Both the position numbers and the translations under genes were made by a program. Shown one piece after another: positions 9,173 through 17,202 of a DNA stretch of 64,000 nucleotides. Within the stretch, counting starts at the first letter, position 1, and each line of letters starts with the position of its first letter. This DNA comes from Paenibacillus sp. RUD330 (GTDB lineage: Bacteria; Bacillota; Bacilli; Paenibacillales; Paenibacillaceae), in the NCBI RefSeq assembly GCF_002243345.2, contig NZ_CP022655.2, forward strand, positions 2,296,501 to 2,360,500, given 5' to 3'. Below the pieces are notes generated by a model. It was not told the DNA's origin and ran no database searches. It was given only the letters and a program-made list of their open reading frames with translations.

Positions 9173-9227
9173 CCCCTCGGGATGAAACGCAGCCGCATGG
9201 TTCAGCGCGCAGCTTTTCCGGTGGAAG

Positions 9228-9524
9228 TTATTTCTTTTTGGAACGGTGCTTGGAGGATTTCTTGGCCCGGGAGATGCTGGAACGATTGCAGCCGCAATTC
9301 TCGTGATGTTCATGGTGCTCGTTGTTGGCAGAGCCTACATGCTCATCGCGGCAATTGTAGCGGTAGACGTCGCAACGGACGGGCACGCAGTGATGACGGG
9401 TGACGATATCGATGTTGTGGACGACTCTGACGAGCTGCGGATGATAGACATCGCGGTATACCGTTTGAGTAGGGTCGACAACTGTCTCTTCAGGGCAATA
9501 TGGACGGTTCGGATGACAGGACAT
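9228..9524 (-). CDS. CotD-like spore coat protein
   Basis: A 98-residue, His- and Cys-containing, strongly charged protein. The N-terminal part (CHPNRPYCPEETVVDPTQTV) and the central stretch rich in H, V and Y (YHPQLVRVVHNID) resemble the inner spore coat protein D family. A His-rich segment (NNEHHEHHENC) and a Lys/Ser-rich tail follow. Coat proteins of this type are made in the mother cell and deposited on the spore. The ATG follows AAAGGAG. It forms a minus-strand pair with the DUF2627 gene, separated by a hairpin. Family assignment is by composition and motif style, so moderately sure. Confidence 0.75.
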   Translation of the reverse strand: MSCHPNRPYCPEETVVDPTQTVYRDVYHPQLVRVVHNIDIVTRHHCVPVRCDVYRYNCRDEHVGSANNEHHEHHENCGCNRSSISRAKKSSKHRSKKK

Positions 9525-9572
9525 GCTTGCAACTCCTTTCCTTACTGGATACTTGTATAGTACGAGTCAGGA

Positions 9573-9595
9573 AAGGCGATTGCTTGTGCCATCGC
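9573..9595 (-). terminator. Weak terminator after the DUF2627 gene
   Basis: On the minus strand AAGGCGAT pairs with ATCGCCTT, ending in TTT. The T-run is short, so some readthrough into the coat gene is possible. Confidence 0.5.
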
Positions 9596-9603
9596 CTTGC
9601 GGG

Positions 9604-9888
9604 TCAAACGTTGGGTCTAGGCCGCTTCTTCTTGAATCTCGGAGCGACGTAATTATGCTTGCGGTCGCGGAAGAAAATCCAGCCGCCAATGAAACCGATT
9701 CCGAGAGCAAACATGATAAACCCGCCAATGAACGGCAGCCATTTGAAATGCGGAATGATGGAATCATTGCCGAGATCGGCAAAATATTCGAACGTGGAGC
9801 TCTTCATCTGCAGAAAGCCGTAACAGGCTATGATTCCGGGAATGACAAGAATAAGAATAGCAATAAACCTGGATATGACCATTCTCAT
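9604..9888 (-). CDS. DUF2627 membrane protein (YqzF-like)
   Basis: A 94-residue protein with two predicted membrane segments (about residues 6-25 and 50-70) and a basic tail. The motif FIGGWIFFRDRKHN matches the family of B. subtilis YqzF, which likewise lies beside the bkd cluster. Function is unknown. GGAGAG precedes the ATG at 9888. It is divergent from lpdV, so the 170-base gap holds promoters for both directions. Confidence 0.85.
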   Translation of the reverse strand: MRMVISRFIAILILVIPGIIACYGFLQMKSSTFEYFADLGNDSIIPHFKWLPFIGGFIMFALGIGFIGGWIFFRDRKHNYVAPRFKKKRPRPNV

Positions 9889-9994
9889 GGTGTTCTCTCC
9901 TTAATCAGGCCCAAACTCGGCATTATTCCTGACAAAGTTGCCTAAAATAAGCCTTTTTTAATGATACCGTTAAACGGCATGCTTGTCCATGCAG

Positions 9995-10023
9995 TGTTAT
10001 TCGTGTTTTAAAAAAGGTACAAT
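9995..10023 (+). promoter_or_regulatory. Possible promoter of lpdV
   Basis: TACAAT (10018-10023) with a poor -35 (TGTTAT, 17-nt spacer). Upstream, CCGTT-A-AACGG at 9967-9977 is a short palindrome that could be an operator. I see no sigma-54 -24/-12 element, which drives bkd in B. subtilis. Confidence 0.35.
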
Positions 10024-10060
10024 GGAGTCATTGCACTTTGATTGAAGGGGAAGCGATACG

Positions 10061-11488
10061 ATGACGATTCAAGTAGATATTGCCGTGCTTGGCGGAGGAC
10101 CCGGCGGATACACGGCTGCAATTCGAGCGGCGCAGGAAGGGAAATCCGTCGCGATTGTGGAGAGGGACCGAGTCGGCGGGACATGCTTGCATCGAGGCTG
10201 CATTCCAAGCAAAGCCCTGCTGCGAAGCGCGGAGGTGTACCAGTCGCTCCTGCATGCGGATACATATGGAGTCAAAGTGGACAAGAGCGGCGTAAGCTTG
10301 GATTTCGGAGCCGTTCAAAGCCGCAAGGAAGGAGCCGTCGATCAGTTGTACCGCGGGCTCCAGCAGCTGATGAAGAAACACGGCATCCAGATCGTACATG
10401 GCAGCGGGCGCATTGTCGGTCCGTCCATCTTCTCGCCCAAGAGCGGCACGTTGGCCGTCGAATTGGGTGACGGGGATACGGAATCCGTCGTGTCCAAGCA
10501 GCTGATCATCGCGACAGGCTCGCGTCCGAGGATATTGCCGGGCCTGGAGCCGGACGGCGGGAATGTCTTGAACAGCGACGATGCGCTCCGTATGGAGTCG
10601 CTTCCGGCTTCGATGATCATTGTCGGAGGAGGCGTCATCGGAGTGGAATGGGCTTCCATGCTGACTGATTTCGGCGTCGACGTGACGCTTGTCGAGACAG
10701 CCTCACGCATTTTGCCGGGAGAAGATGCCGACGTATCGGCAGCTTTGGCCAAAGCATTGAAGTCTCGTGGCGCCGTCATCCATACCGACGCCGTCGTCCT
10801 GCCTGAGACGCTGAATCGCCTGGCGGCGGGTGTTGCCGTCGATGCGCGAGTCGGCTCCGCGACCGTCAAGCTCGAAGCTGAGAAGCTTCTGGTGTCGGTC
10901 GGCCGAGTAGCCAACGTCGAGGGCATCGGCCTGGAGAATACCGATATCCAGGTCAGCGGCGGCTGGGTCAAGGTGAACGGCAGCCTGCAAACCTCGGAGC
11001 CTCATATTTACGCCATCGGCGACGTTACCGGAGGGGTGCAGCTGGCTCATGCCGCCGCTCACGAAGGAATCGCGGCCGTGGAGCATATTCTCGGCGAAAA
11101 GACGGCTCCGCCGGCTGCGCATCGAATTCCGCGCTGCGTATACAGCCATCCGGAGACAGCATCGATCGGATATACGGAGGAGCAGGCCCGGGCGCTGGGG
11201 CATGAGCCCAAGACGGCGCGCCTTCCATTCGCGGCAGTCGCCAAAGCGATCGTGCAGGGAGATACGCAGGGCTTTGTCAAGGTCATCGCGGATTCGACGA
11301 CAGGAGATTTGCTCGGCGTCCATATCATCGGCGCCCATGCGACGGAGATGATCGCCGAAGCGGCGCTCGCTCAGCTCGTGGATGCCGTGCCATGGGAAGT
11401 CGGAGCGAGCATCCATCCTCATCCTTCCCTGTCGGAAGCATTAGGTGAAGCCATGCTGGCCGTGGACGGCAAATCCTTCGCATTCTGA
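10061..11488 (+). CDS. lpdV: Dihydrolipoyl dehydrogenase (E3) of the BCKDH cluster
   Basis: Flavoprotein that reoxidizes the lipoyl groups of the E2 core with NAD. The 475 residues include the FAD motif GGGPGG at 10-15, the redox disulfide Cys42/Cys47 in CLHRGC, the NAD-binding GGGVIGVEWAS near 190, the second FAD motif YAIGDVTGG and the C-terminal active-site HPHPSLSE contributed to the partner subunit. It precedes bkdAA-bkdAB-bkdB, so it is the E3 of that complex (LpdV/BfmBC) rather than of pyruvate dehydrogenase, though sharing is possible. A terminator separates it from bkdAA. Confidence 0.93.
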   Translation: MTIQVDIAVLGGGPGGYTAAIRAAQEGKSVAIVERDRVGGTCLHRGCIPSKALLRSAEVYQSLLHADTYGVKVDKSGVSLDFGAVQSRKEGAVDQLYRGLQQLMKKHGIQIVHGSGRIVGPSIFSPKSGTLAVELGDGDTESVVSKQLIIATGSRPRILPGLEPDGGNVLNSDDALRMESLPASMIIVGGGVIGVEWASMLTDFGVDVTLVETASRILPGEDADVSAALAKALKSRGAVIHTDAVVLPETLNRLAAGVAVDARVGSATVKLEAEKLLVSVGRVANVEGIGLENTDIQVSGGWVKVNGSLQTSEPHIYAIGDVTGGVQLAHAAAHEGIAAVEHILGEKTAPPAAHRIPRCVYSHPETASIGYTEEQARALGHEPKTARLPFAAVAKAIVQGDTQGFVKVIADSTTGDLLGVHIIGAHATEMIAEAALAQLVDAVPWEVGASIHPHPSLSEALGEAMLAVDGKSFAF

Positions 11489-11491
11489 CCT

Positions 11492-11527
11492 TCCAGCCGC
11501 TTTTGGGCGGCTGGAGTTTTCTTTTGC
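11492..11527 (+). terminator. Terminator between lpdV and bkdAA
   Basis: CCAGCCGC and GCGGCTGG pair with a TTTTGG loop and are followed by a T-rich tract. It splits the bkd cluster into two transcription units or allows partial readthrough. Confidence 0.85.
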
Positions 11528-11539
11528 CCGAGACCGAGT

Positions 11540-11577
11540 TATAATGAATATGATCAAGTATTAGTACCTGGTATTAA
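11540..11577 (+). promoter_or_regulatory. bkdAA promoter with FapR-type operator
   Basis: A perfect TATAAT (11540-11545) with a weak -35 is followed by TTAGTACCTGGTATTAA at 11561-11577. This 17-base inverted repeat matches the FapR operator (TTAGTACCTRNTACTAA) except one base in the right arm. With a start near 11552 the operator falls at about +10 to +26, a normal place for FapR to repress. FapR senses malonyl-CoA and controls fatty acid and phospholipid genes in Bacillales. Confidence 0.75.
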
Positions 11578-11604
11578 AACTAGGAGCAGAAGGAGGTTCA
11601 TCCT

Positions 11605-12630
11605 ATGAACCAACCACCTGTAGGCAGCTTGGCCCGTCACCGCGAGCTCGGATTGTCGGATGAAGATGCTGTTCAAATGTATGCGAAAATGCGCACGGCC
11701 CGGATGTTCGACGAGAGAGTCCTCTTGCTGCAGCGTGCCGGCAAAATCAATTTCCACGTATCCGGTATCGGCCAGGAAGCCGCCCAAGTGGCCGCAGCCT
11801 GGGCCCTTGACCGGGACCAGGATTATTTCCTCCCTTATTACCGCGATTACGGATTCGTCCTCTCGGTCGGCATGACGCTGCGCGAGCTGATGCTGTCCGT
11901 CTTCGCCAAGGCCGAGGATCCGACGAGCGGCGGCCGGCAGATGCCGGGCCACTTCGGCCACAAGCGGCTGCGGATCGTCACCGGATCTTCTCCCGTGACG
12001 ACCCAGGTTCCCCATGCGGTCGGCATCGCTCTGGCCGCCAAGATGAAGGGCGAGCAGAGAGTCAGCTTCGTGACGTTCGGGGAAGGATCGAGCAACCAGG
12101 GCGATTTCCATGAAGGCTGCAACTTTGCGGGCGTCCATAAGCTGCCGGTCATCCTCATGTGCGAGAACAACCAGTATGCCATCTCGGTGCCGGTCCACAA
12201 GCAGCTGGGCGGCAAGGTGGCGGACCGCGCCATCGGCTACGGCTTCACCGGCCTGCGCGTAGACGGCAACGATCCGCTTGCGGTCTACGGCGTCGTCAAG
12301 GAGGCGCATCGCCGCGCGCTTGCCGGCGAAGGGCCGACGCTTGTCGAGGCGATGATGTACCGGGTGTCCCCCCATTCGACCTCGGACAATGATCTTGCGT
12401 ACCGGACCAAGGAAGAAGTCGATGAGAACCGCGCCAAAGACGGCGTGCTCAGCTTCCGCCAGTATCTGATCGATGCCGGCGCCTGGAGCGTGGAGAAGGA
12501 CGAGGAGCTGACGGCGGCCATCCGGCGGGAACTGGACGAGGCGACGAAATATGCCGACGAAGCGCCTTTCCCGGAAGCGGAGAGCACGCTGCTCCATGTC
12601 TACGCCGACGGAAGCGAAGGAGGAAAGTAA
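11605..12630 (+). CDS. bkdAA: Branched-chain 2-oxoacid dehydrogenase E1 alpha
   Basis: Thiamine-diphosphate subunit that decarboxylates 2-oxoisovalerate, 2-oxoisocaproate and 3-methyl-2-oxovalerate; the acyl-CoA products prime iso and anteiso fatty acids. The 341-residue length is typical. The ThDP-binding fold shows GEGSSNQGDFHEGCN near residue 154 and ENNQYAIS; the phosphorylation-loop region YRVSPHSTSDND is present. AAGGAGG precedes the ATG. BkdAB follows after 3 bases. The FapR-type operator upstream ties it to lipid synthesis. Confidence 0.95.
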   Translation: MNQPPVGSLARHRELGLSDEDAVQMYAKMRTARMFDERVLLLQRAGKINFHVSGIGQEAAQVAAAWALDRDQDYFLPYYRDYGFVLSVGMTLRELMLSVFAKAEDPTSGGRQMPGHFGHKRLRIVTGSSPVTTQVPHAVGIALAAKMKGEQRVSFVTFGEGSSNQGDFHEGCNFAGVHKLPVILMCENNQYAISVPVHKQLGGKVADRAIGYGFTGLRVDGNDPLAVYGVVKEAHRRALAGEGPTLVEAMMYRVSPHSTSDNDLAYRTKEEVDENRAKDGVLSFRQYLIDAGAWSVEKDEELTAAIRRELDEATKYADEAPFPEAESTLLHVYADGSEGGK

Positions 12631-12633
12631 CCG

Positions 12634-13617
12634 ATGCCAGTACTCGACTATATAGAGGCGATCCGGCTTGCCATGAAAGAAGAAATGGAGCGCGATCCGG
12701 ATGTGTTCGTGCTCGGTGAGGATGTCGGCGTCAAGGGCGGCGTGTTCACGACGACCAAAGGCCTTCAGCAGCAGTTCGGCGAGACCCGCGTCATGGACAC
12801 TCCGCTGTCGGAATCGGCGATCGCCGGAGTCGCGATCGGCGCGGCCATGTACGGCATGAAGCCGATTGCGGAAATGCAGTATTCCGACTTCATGTTCCCG
12901 GCGACGAACCAGATCATCAGCGAGGCGGCCAAAATCCGTTACCGCTCGAACAACGACTGGTCCTGCCCGCTCGTCATCCGCGCGCCGATCGGCGGCGGCA
13001 TCTTCGGAGGCCTCTATCATTCGCAATGCCCGGAATCGGTCTTCTTCGGAACGCCGGGGCTCAAAATCGTCGCCCCGTATACGCCTGCTGACGCCAAGGG
13101 CCTGCTGACGGCCGCTATCCGCGACCCCGATCCGGTCTTGTTCTTCGAGAACAAGAAATGTTATACGCTCGTGAACGGCTCCGTGCCTGAAGGCGACTAT
13201 ACGGTGCCGATCGGCAAGTCCAACGTGCTGCGGGAAGGCGACGACATTACGGTCATCAGCTACAGCCTGCCTCTTCATTTCGCCCTGCAGGCGGCCGAGG
13301 AGCTCGCCGCGGAAGGGATCGGCGCCCATATTCTGGATCTGCGCACCCTTCAGCCGCTCGACAAGGAAGGCATTCTCGAAGCGGCCCGCCGCACGGGAAA
13401 AGTGCTGATCATCCACGAGGACAACAAAACCGGCGGCATCGGCGCGGAGGTGTCCGCGATCATCGCCGAAGAGATGCTCTACGAGCTGGACGCCCCGATC
13501 CGCAGACTGTGCGGTCCGGACGTGCCGGCGATGCCGATCAATCCTCCCGGAGAAAAGTTCTTCATGCTGAACAAGGACAAAGTGCTCGCGGCCATGAGAG
13601 AGCTTGCTCTTTACTGA
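12634..13617 (+). CDS. bkdAB: Branched-chain 2-oxoacid dehydrogenase E1 beta
   Basis: Partner of BkdAA in the E1 heterotetramer. The 327 residues comprise a transketolase pyrimidine-binding domain (about 4-180; GEDVGVKGGVFTTTKGL, ETRVMDTPLSE) and a C-terminal transketolase domain (about 200-320). AGGAGG precedes the ATG. Substrate preference for branched oxoacids rests on the cluster context (no E1p-type aceE, lpdV and bkdB beside it) and on similarity to BkdAB. Confidence 0.95.
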   Translation: MPVLDYIEAIRLAMKEEMERDPDVFVLGEDVGVKGGVFTTTKGLQQQFGETRVMDTPLSESAIAGVAIGAAMYGMKPIAEMQYSDFMFPATNQIISEAAKIRYRSNNDWSCPLVIRAPIGGGIFGGLYHSQCPESVFFGTPGLKIVAPYTPADAKGLLTAAIRDPDPVLFFENKKCYTLVNGSVPEGDYTVPIGKSNVLREGDDITVISYSLPLHFALQAAEELAAEGIGAHILDLRTLQPLDKEGILEAARRTGKVLIIHEDNKTGGIGAEVSAIIAEEMLYELDAPIRRLCGPDVPAMPINPPGEKFFMLNKDKVLAAMRELALY

Positions 13618-13646
13618 TCCCGATGCTTTGCGATTACGAGCCATGA

Positions 13647-13669
13647 GGCCCCTGTTCCAAGCAGGGGCC
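13647..13669 (+). other. Hairpin between bkdAB and bkdB
   Basis: GGCCCCTG and CAGGGGCC form a perfect 8-bp stem with a 7-base loop. There is no T-run and the bkdB ribosome site (AAGGAG) starts 5 bases later. It could stabilise the upstream mRNA or reduce E2 translation. Confidence 0.6.
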
Positions 13670-13683
13670 AGGCAAGGAGCGAT

Positions 13684-15021
13684 ATGATGAAAGTGACCGT
13701 ACAAGAAATCGTGATGCCCAAGCTGGCCGAGTCGGTCGTAAGCGCCACGATCGAACGCTGGCTCAAGCAGCCGGGCGAGCAGATCGGCATGTACGAGCCG
13801 GTATGCGAAATCATTACGGACAAAGTCGGGGCGGAGATTCCGTCCACGATCGCAGGCAAGCTGGTCAAAATCCTGGTCGGAACCGGAGAGACCGTCGAAG
13901 TCGGTACTCCGATCTGCCTGATCGAGACCGAGGCCGAAGCCGGATCGCCGGCCGCCGATGCGGCTCCGGCAGCAGAGGCGAGATCAGCCGCGCCGGCAGC
14001 TCCGGCGCAGCACGCGCGTCCTGAAGGAGCGATGCGCGGCCGGTACTCGCCGGCTGTCCTTCAGCTGTCCGCCGAGCATGGGATCGACCCTGCCGACGTT
14101 CAAGGGACGGGGACTGGCGGCCGGGTGACCCGCAAGGACATTCTGGCCCATGTCGAGGCATCGTCCAACAAGCCGGCGTCCGGCACGGCGGCATCGCCAT
14201 CCGTGCTTGAGCCGGGCGACCGGATCGTCGAGTCGCGCGGACCCGTACGCTCTTCCGGGCTGCATCTCAGCGAAAGCCCGCGCATCCCTTCGGTGGAAGC
14301 GGAAGGCCAGGCGATTCCCGGACGAGGCGAGTACTTCATCGATGTGACCCCGATCCGCAATACGATCGCGACCCGGATGCGCCAAAGCGTCACGGAGATT
14401 CCGCACGGCTGGATGATGATCGAGGTGGATGTGACGAATCTGGTCGTGCTGCGGAGCAAGATCAAGGACGAGTTCCGCAAGCGCGAAGGAACGAATCTGA
14501 CCTATCTGGCGTTCTTCATCAAGGCGGTCGTCAATGCGATCAAGGACTTCCCGATCATCAACTCGGTATGGGCGGTCGATAAGATCATCGTCAAGCGCGA
14601 CATCAACATCTCGATGTCGGTCGGCACGGAGGATTCCGTCATCACGCCGGTGATCAAGAACGCCGACCAGAAAAACATCGCCGGCCTCGCCCACGAGATC
14701 GACACCCTCGCGCGCAAAACCCGCGAAGGCAAGCTGCGTGTCGACGACGTCCAGGGAGGCACCTTCACGATCAACAACACCGGCTCGTTCGGGGCGATCC
14801 TGACCCAGCCGATCATCAACTATCCGCAAGCCGCCATCATCACGTTTGAATCCATCGTCAAGCGGCCCGTCGTCATCAACGACATGCTCGCCGTACGTTC
14901 CATGGCGAACATCTGCCTGTCGCTGGACCACCGGATTCTGGACGGCGTCATCTGCGGACGCTTCCTGCAGCGGGTCAAGGAGAACCTGGAAAGCTTCAGC
15001 TCCGAGACGCATCTGTACTAG
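13684..15021 (+). CDS. bkdB: Branched-chain 2-oxoacid dehydrogenase E2 (dihydrolipoyl acyltransferase)
   Basis: Core of the complex; it carries the acyl group on a lipoyl arm to CoA. The 445 residues contain one lipoyl domain (about 5-80) with lipoyl-Lys47 in ITDKVGAEI, an Ala/Pro-rich linker, a peripheral subunit-binding domain (about 118-157; RYSPAVLQLSAEHGID), a second linker and the catalytic domain (about 215-445) with the active-site DHRILDG near the end. Two ATGs (13684, 13687) follow AAGGAG; the second is also possible. lipB, which supplies the lipoyl precursor, is next. Confidence 0.95.
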   Translation: MMKVTVQEIVMPKLAESVVSATIERWLKQPGEQIGMYEPVCEIITDKVGAEIPSTIAGKLVKILVGTGETVEVGTPICLIETEAEAGSPAADAAPAAEARSAAPAAPAQHARPEGAMRGRYSPAVLQLSAEHGIDPADVQGTGTGGRVTRKDILAHVEASSNKPASGTAASPSVLEPGDRIVESRGPVRSSGLHLSESPRIPSVEAEGQAIPGRGEYFIDVTPIRNTIATRMRQSVTEIPHGWMMIEVDVTNLVVLRSKIKDEFRKREGTNLTYLAFFIKAVVNAIKDFPIINSVWAVDKIIVKRDINISMSVGTEDSVITPVIKNADQKNIAGLAHEIDTLARKTREGKLRVDDVQGGTFTINNTGSFGAILTQPIINYPQAAIITFESIVKRPVVINDMLAVRSMANICLSLDHRILDGVICGRFLQRVKENLESFSSETHLY

Positions 15022-15052
15022 AACGAACGAATTCCACGACGGGGAGGATCCC

Positions 15053-15757
15053 ATGGACAACAGGCAGCCATCCGGCAGGCCGCTCCTGGCTCGGTATATC
15101 GACTTCATAGAATATGGAGAAGCATGGGAGCTGCAAAAGGAATACGTAGCGGAAATCGACCGGGGGGAGAGAGCGGAGACGCTCCTCCTTCTTCAGCATC
15201 CGCCGACCTATACGCTTGGAACGGACCGCCATCCGGAGCATTTGCTGCTGAGCCCGGAAGAGCTCGGCAAGCAAGGCATCGGCGTGTTCGAAATCGATCG
15301 CGGCGGCGATATCACGTACCATGGACCGGGACAGCTTGTCGGCTACCCGCTCATGTATCTCGATGCCAAAGGGCTTGATCTGCACGGCTTCCTGAGGGAA
15401 TTGGAGCAGGTCATCATCGACTGGCTTGCCGATTACGGCATCGAAGGCGGACGCAAGTCCGAGTATACGGGAGTATGGGTCGGCGATGAGAAGATCGCCG
15501 CCATCGGCATCAAATTCAACAAAGCAAGGAAACGCAGAGGGTTCGTGACCAGTCATGGATTCGCCTTGAACATCAAGGCCGGCATTGCGGAGCAGGGGTT
15601 CAGCGGAATCATTCCTTGCGGCATTCAGGAGTACGGGGTGACCTCGTTCGAGGATCTGACCGGCATCGAGATGAGCCTCGAGAGGGCGGCCAGGGAAATC
15701 CTGCCCCACTTCATGGGCAGGTTCGGCTTCGATCCGGCGTCTGCGGCCGGGGAATGA
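15053..15757 (+). CDS. lipB: Octanoyltransferase LipB
   Basis: Transfers octanoate from acyl carrier protein to lipoyl domains, the first step of lipoate assembly. The 234 residues show RGGDITYHGPGQLVGYP, Lys147 in EKIAAIGIKF and the acyl-thioester Cys189 in IPCGIQEYGV, all LipB hallmarks. The frame is open well upstream, but GGGGAGG at 15041 fixes the ATG at 15053. Many Firmicutes use LipM/LipL instead; here a LipB-type enzyme sits directly behind bkdB, whose E2 is an obvious substrate. Confidence 0.94.
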   Translation: MDNRQPSGRPLLARYIDFIEYGEAWELQKEYVAEIDRGERAETLLLLQHPPTYTLGTDRHPEHLLLSPEELGKQGIGVFEIDRGGDITYHGPGQLVGYPLMYLDAKGLDLHGFLRELEQVIIDWLADYGIEGGRKSEYTGVWVGDEKIAAIGIKFNKARKRRGFVTSHGFALNIKAGIAEQGFSGIIPCGIQEYGVTSFEDLTGIEMSLERAAREILPHFMGRFGFDPASAAGE

Positions 15758-15770
15758 GGAGATGAAGGGA

Positions 15771-15789
15771 GCCGGCCGGCTAGGCCGGC
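15771..15789. terminator. Hairpin between convergent lipB and Prli42-like gene
   Basis: GCCGGCC and GGCCGGC form a 7-bp GC stem around GGCTA. There is no T-run on either side, so termination strength is uncertain. Confidence 0.45.
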
Positions 15790-15796
15790 CGCTTCG

Positions 15797-15895
15797 TCAA
15801 AGCAGCCAGCCGATGCTGGACAGGACGGTCGTGACGAGCAGAGTAATCAACACGACGTAGACGATGACTTTCATGATGCGGTTGGGATTGTTCAT
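15797..15895 (-). CDS. Prli42-like small membrane protein
   Basis: A 32-residue protein starting MNNPNRIMK, with one membrane helix (about 10-27) and a short tail SSIGWLL. Size, basic N-terminus and single helix match Prli42, the stressosome-anchoring miniprotein described in Listeria and conserved across Bacillales. The ATG follows GGAGAAGAG on the minus strand. It is divergent from the M20 peptidase gene with about 100 bases between. No stressosome genes are in this window, so the link to stress sensing is known family biology only. Confidence 0.75.
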   Translation of the reverse strand: MNNPNRIMKVIVYVVLITLLVTTVLSSIGWLL

Positions 15896-15996
15896 CAGCT
15901 CTTCTCCTTCCGGGGCGGCTGCCCTCCGCATAGGGGGACAACCCGTACCGCTATTGTAACGGATTCGGAAGCAGATCGAAAGGAAGCGATCGGAAA

Positions 15997-17124
15997 ATGG
16001 TACATAAAGACAGGGTTGTGAAAGAGTTCATGGAGCTTGTCCGGATCGACAGCGAATCCCGCAATGAAGGCGCGATCAGCCAAGAACTGAAAAACAGATT
16101 TTCCGCGCTTGGACTTGAAATCGAAGAAGACGATGCGGCCGCCGCCACCGGTTATGGCGCGAACAATCTGTTCGCCACGCTCAAGGCTTCGCCGGGCGTC
16201 GAGGCGCCTGTCATCTTCTTCACCTCCCATATGGATACGGTGAAGCCGGGCATCGGCATCAAGCCCCGTCTCGACGACGACGGCTATCTGCGCAGCGACG
16301 GCACGACCATTCTCGGAAGCGACGACAAGGCGGGATTGGCCGCGATGCTGGAGGCGATCCGGCTGCTCCAGGAGAACGGAATTCCGCATGGAGAAGTCCA
16401 GTTCGTCATTACGATCGGAGAGGAGACGGGCCTCGCCGGAGCCAGGGCGCTGGACCGCAGCAAGCTGCGCGCCGAATACGGCTATGCGCTCGATTCCAAC
16501 GGACCGGTCGGTGGCATCGCGGTGGCGGCCCCGGCCCAGACGAAAATCTTCATCCATGTCAACGGCCGCTCGGCGCATGCCGGCGTCAATCCGGAAGACG
16601 GCATCAGCGCCATTCAAGTCGCCTCCAAGGCGATCTCGCGCATGCCTTTGGGACGGATCGACCATGAGACGACGGCGAATATCGGCCGGTTCGAAGGCGG
16701 CAACGCCACGAATGTCGTCTGCGACTACGTCCGCCTGGAGGCCGAAGCCCGCAGCATCGACGGCGCCAAGCTGCAGGCGCAGATCGCCGCCATGAGGCAG
16801 GCGGTCGAAGCCACTGCTGCCGATTACGGGACGACAGCGTCGCTCGAGGACAACCTGATCTATCCGTCCTATCTGCATGCCGATGACTCCGCCGTCGTTC
16901 AAGCGGCTTCGGCGGCGATCCGATCCATCGGCCTCTCTCCGTCGACCTTCCGCTCCGGCGGGGGCAGCGACGCCAACATCTTCAACGGACTTGGCGTGCC
17001 GACGGCCAATCTCGCGGTCGGCTACGAGCATATCCATACGACCAAGGAGCAGATCAAAGCCGACGATATCGCGAAGCTGGCGGAGCTCGTCACGGCCATC
17101 ATCCGCTTGAGCGGCCAAGCGTAG
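15997..17124 (+). CDS. M20 family metallopeptidase, tripeptidase T-like (YqjE)
   Basis: Cytosolic dizinc aminopeptidase-type enzyme of 375 residues, similar to B. subtilis YqjE and PepT. Zinc and catalytic motifs seen: FTSHMDTVKPG, GSDDKAGLAAM, GEETGLAGARALD and, at the end, FRSGGGSDANIFNG with the YEHIHTTKE histidine. A central dimerization domain with SAHAGVNPEDG lies at about 180-280. The preceding hydrophobic segment of a longer open frame is not supported by a ribosome site; the ATG at 15997 is. Substrate is probably a small peptide, not proven. Confidence 0.9.
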   Translation: MVHKDRVVKEFMELVRIDSESRNEGAISQELKNRFSALGLEIEEDDAAAATGYGANNLFATLKASPGVEAPVIFFTSHMDTVKPGIGIKPRLDDDGYLRSDGTTILGSDDKAGLAAMLEAIRLLQENGIPHGEVQFVITIGEETGLAGARALDRSKLRAEYGYALDSNGPVGGIAVAAPAQTKIFIHVNGRSAHAGVNPEDGISAIQVASKAISRMPLGRIDHETTANIGRFEGGNATNVVCDYVRLEAEARSIDGAKLQAQIAAMRQAVEATAADYGTTASLEDNLIYPSYLHADDSAVVQAASAAIRSIGLSPSTFRSGGGSDANIFNGLGVPTANLAVGYEHIHTTKEQIKADDIAKLAELVTAIIRLSGQA

Positions 17125-17202
17125 CAGAGCATTCCGCCCATGCCGGGATCTCGTCAGCAGGCCGCCAAGCGGGTACGGACAGCCTTGAATCAGGCTTTGC
17201 CG

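Noticed and set aside
9246-9560. 104-codon plus-strand frame opposite the CotD-like gene
   Set aside because: The Val/Asp-rich product mirrors the His/Val codons of the minus-strand gene; the minus frame has the ribosome site and family motifs.
9961-10060. Sigma-54 promoter for lpdV/bkd
   Set aside because: No TGGCAC-N5-TTGCA type element could be found before lpdV or bkdAA.
11554-13704. 716-codon open frame on the minus strand opposite bkdAA-bkdAB
   Set aside because: Produced by GC-rich codon bias of the plus-strand genes; no ribosome site, repetitive Arg/Asp/His composition and full overlap with two certain genes.
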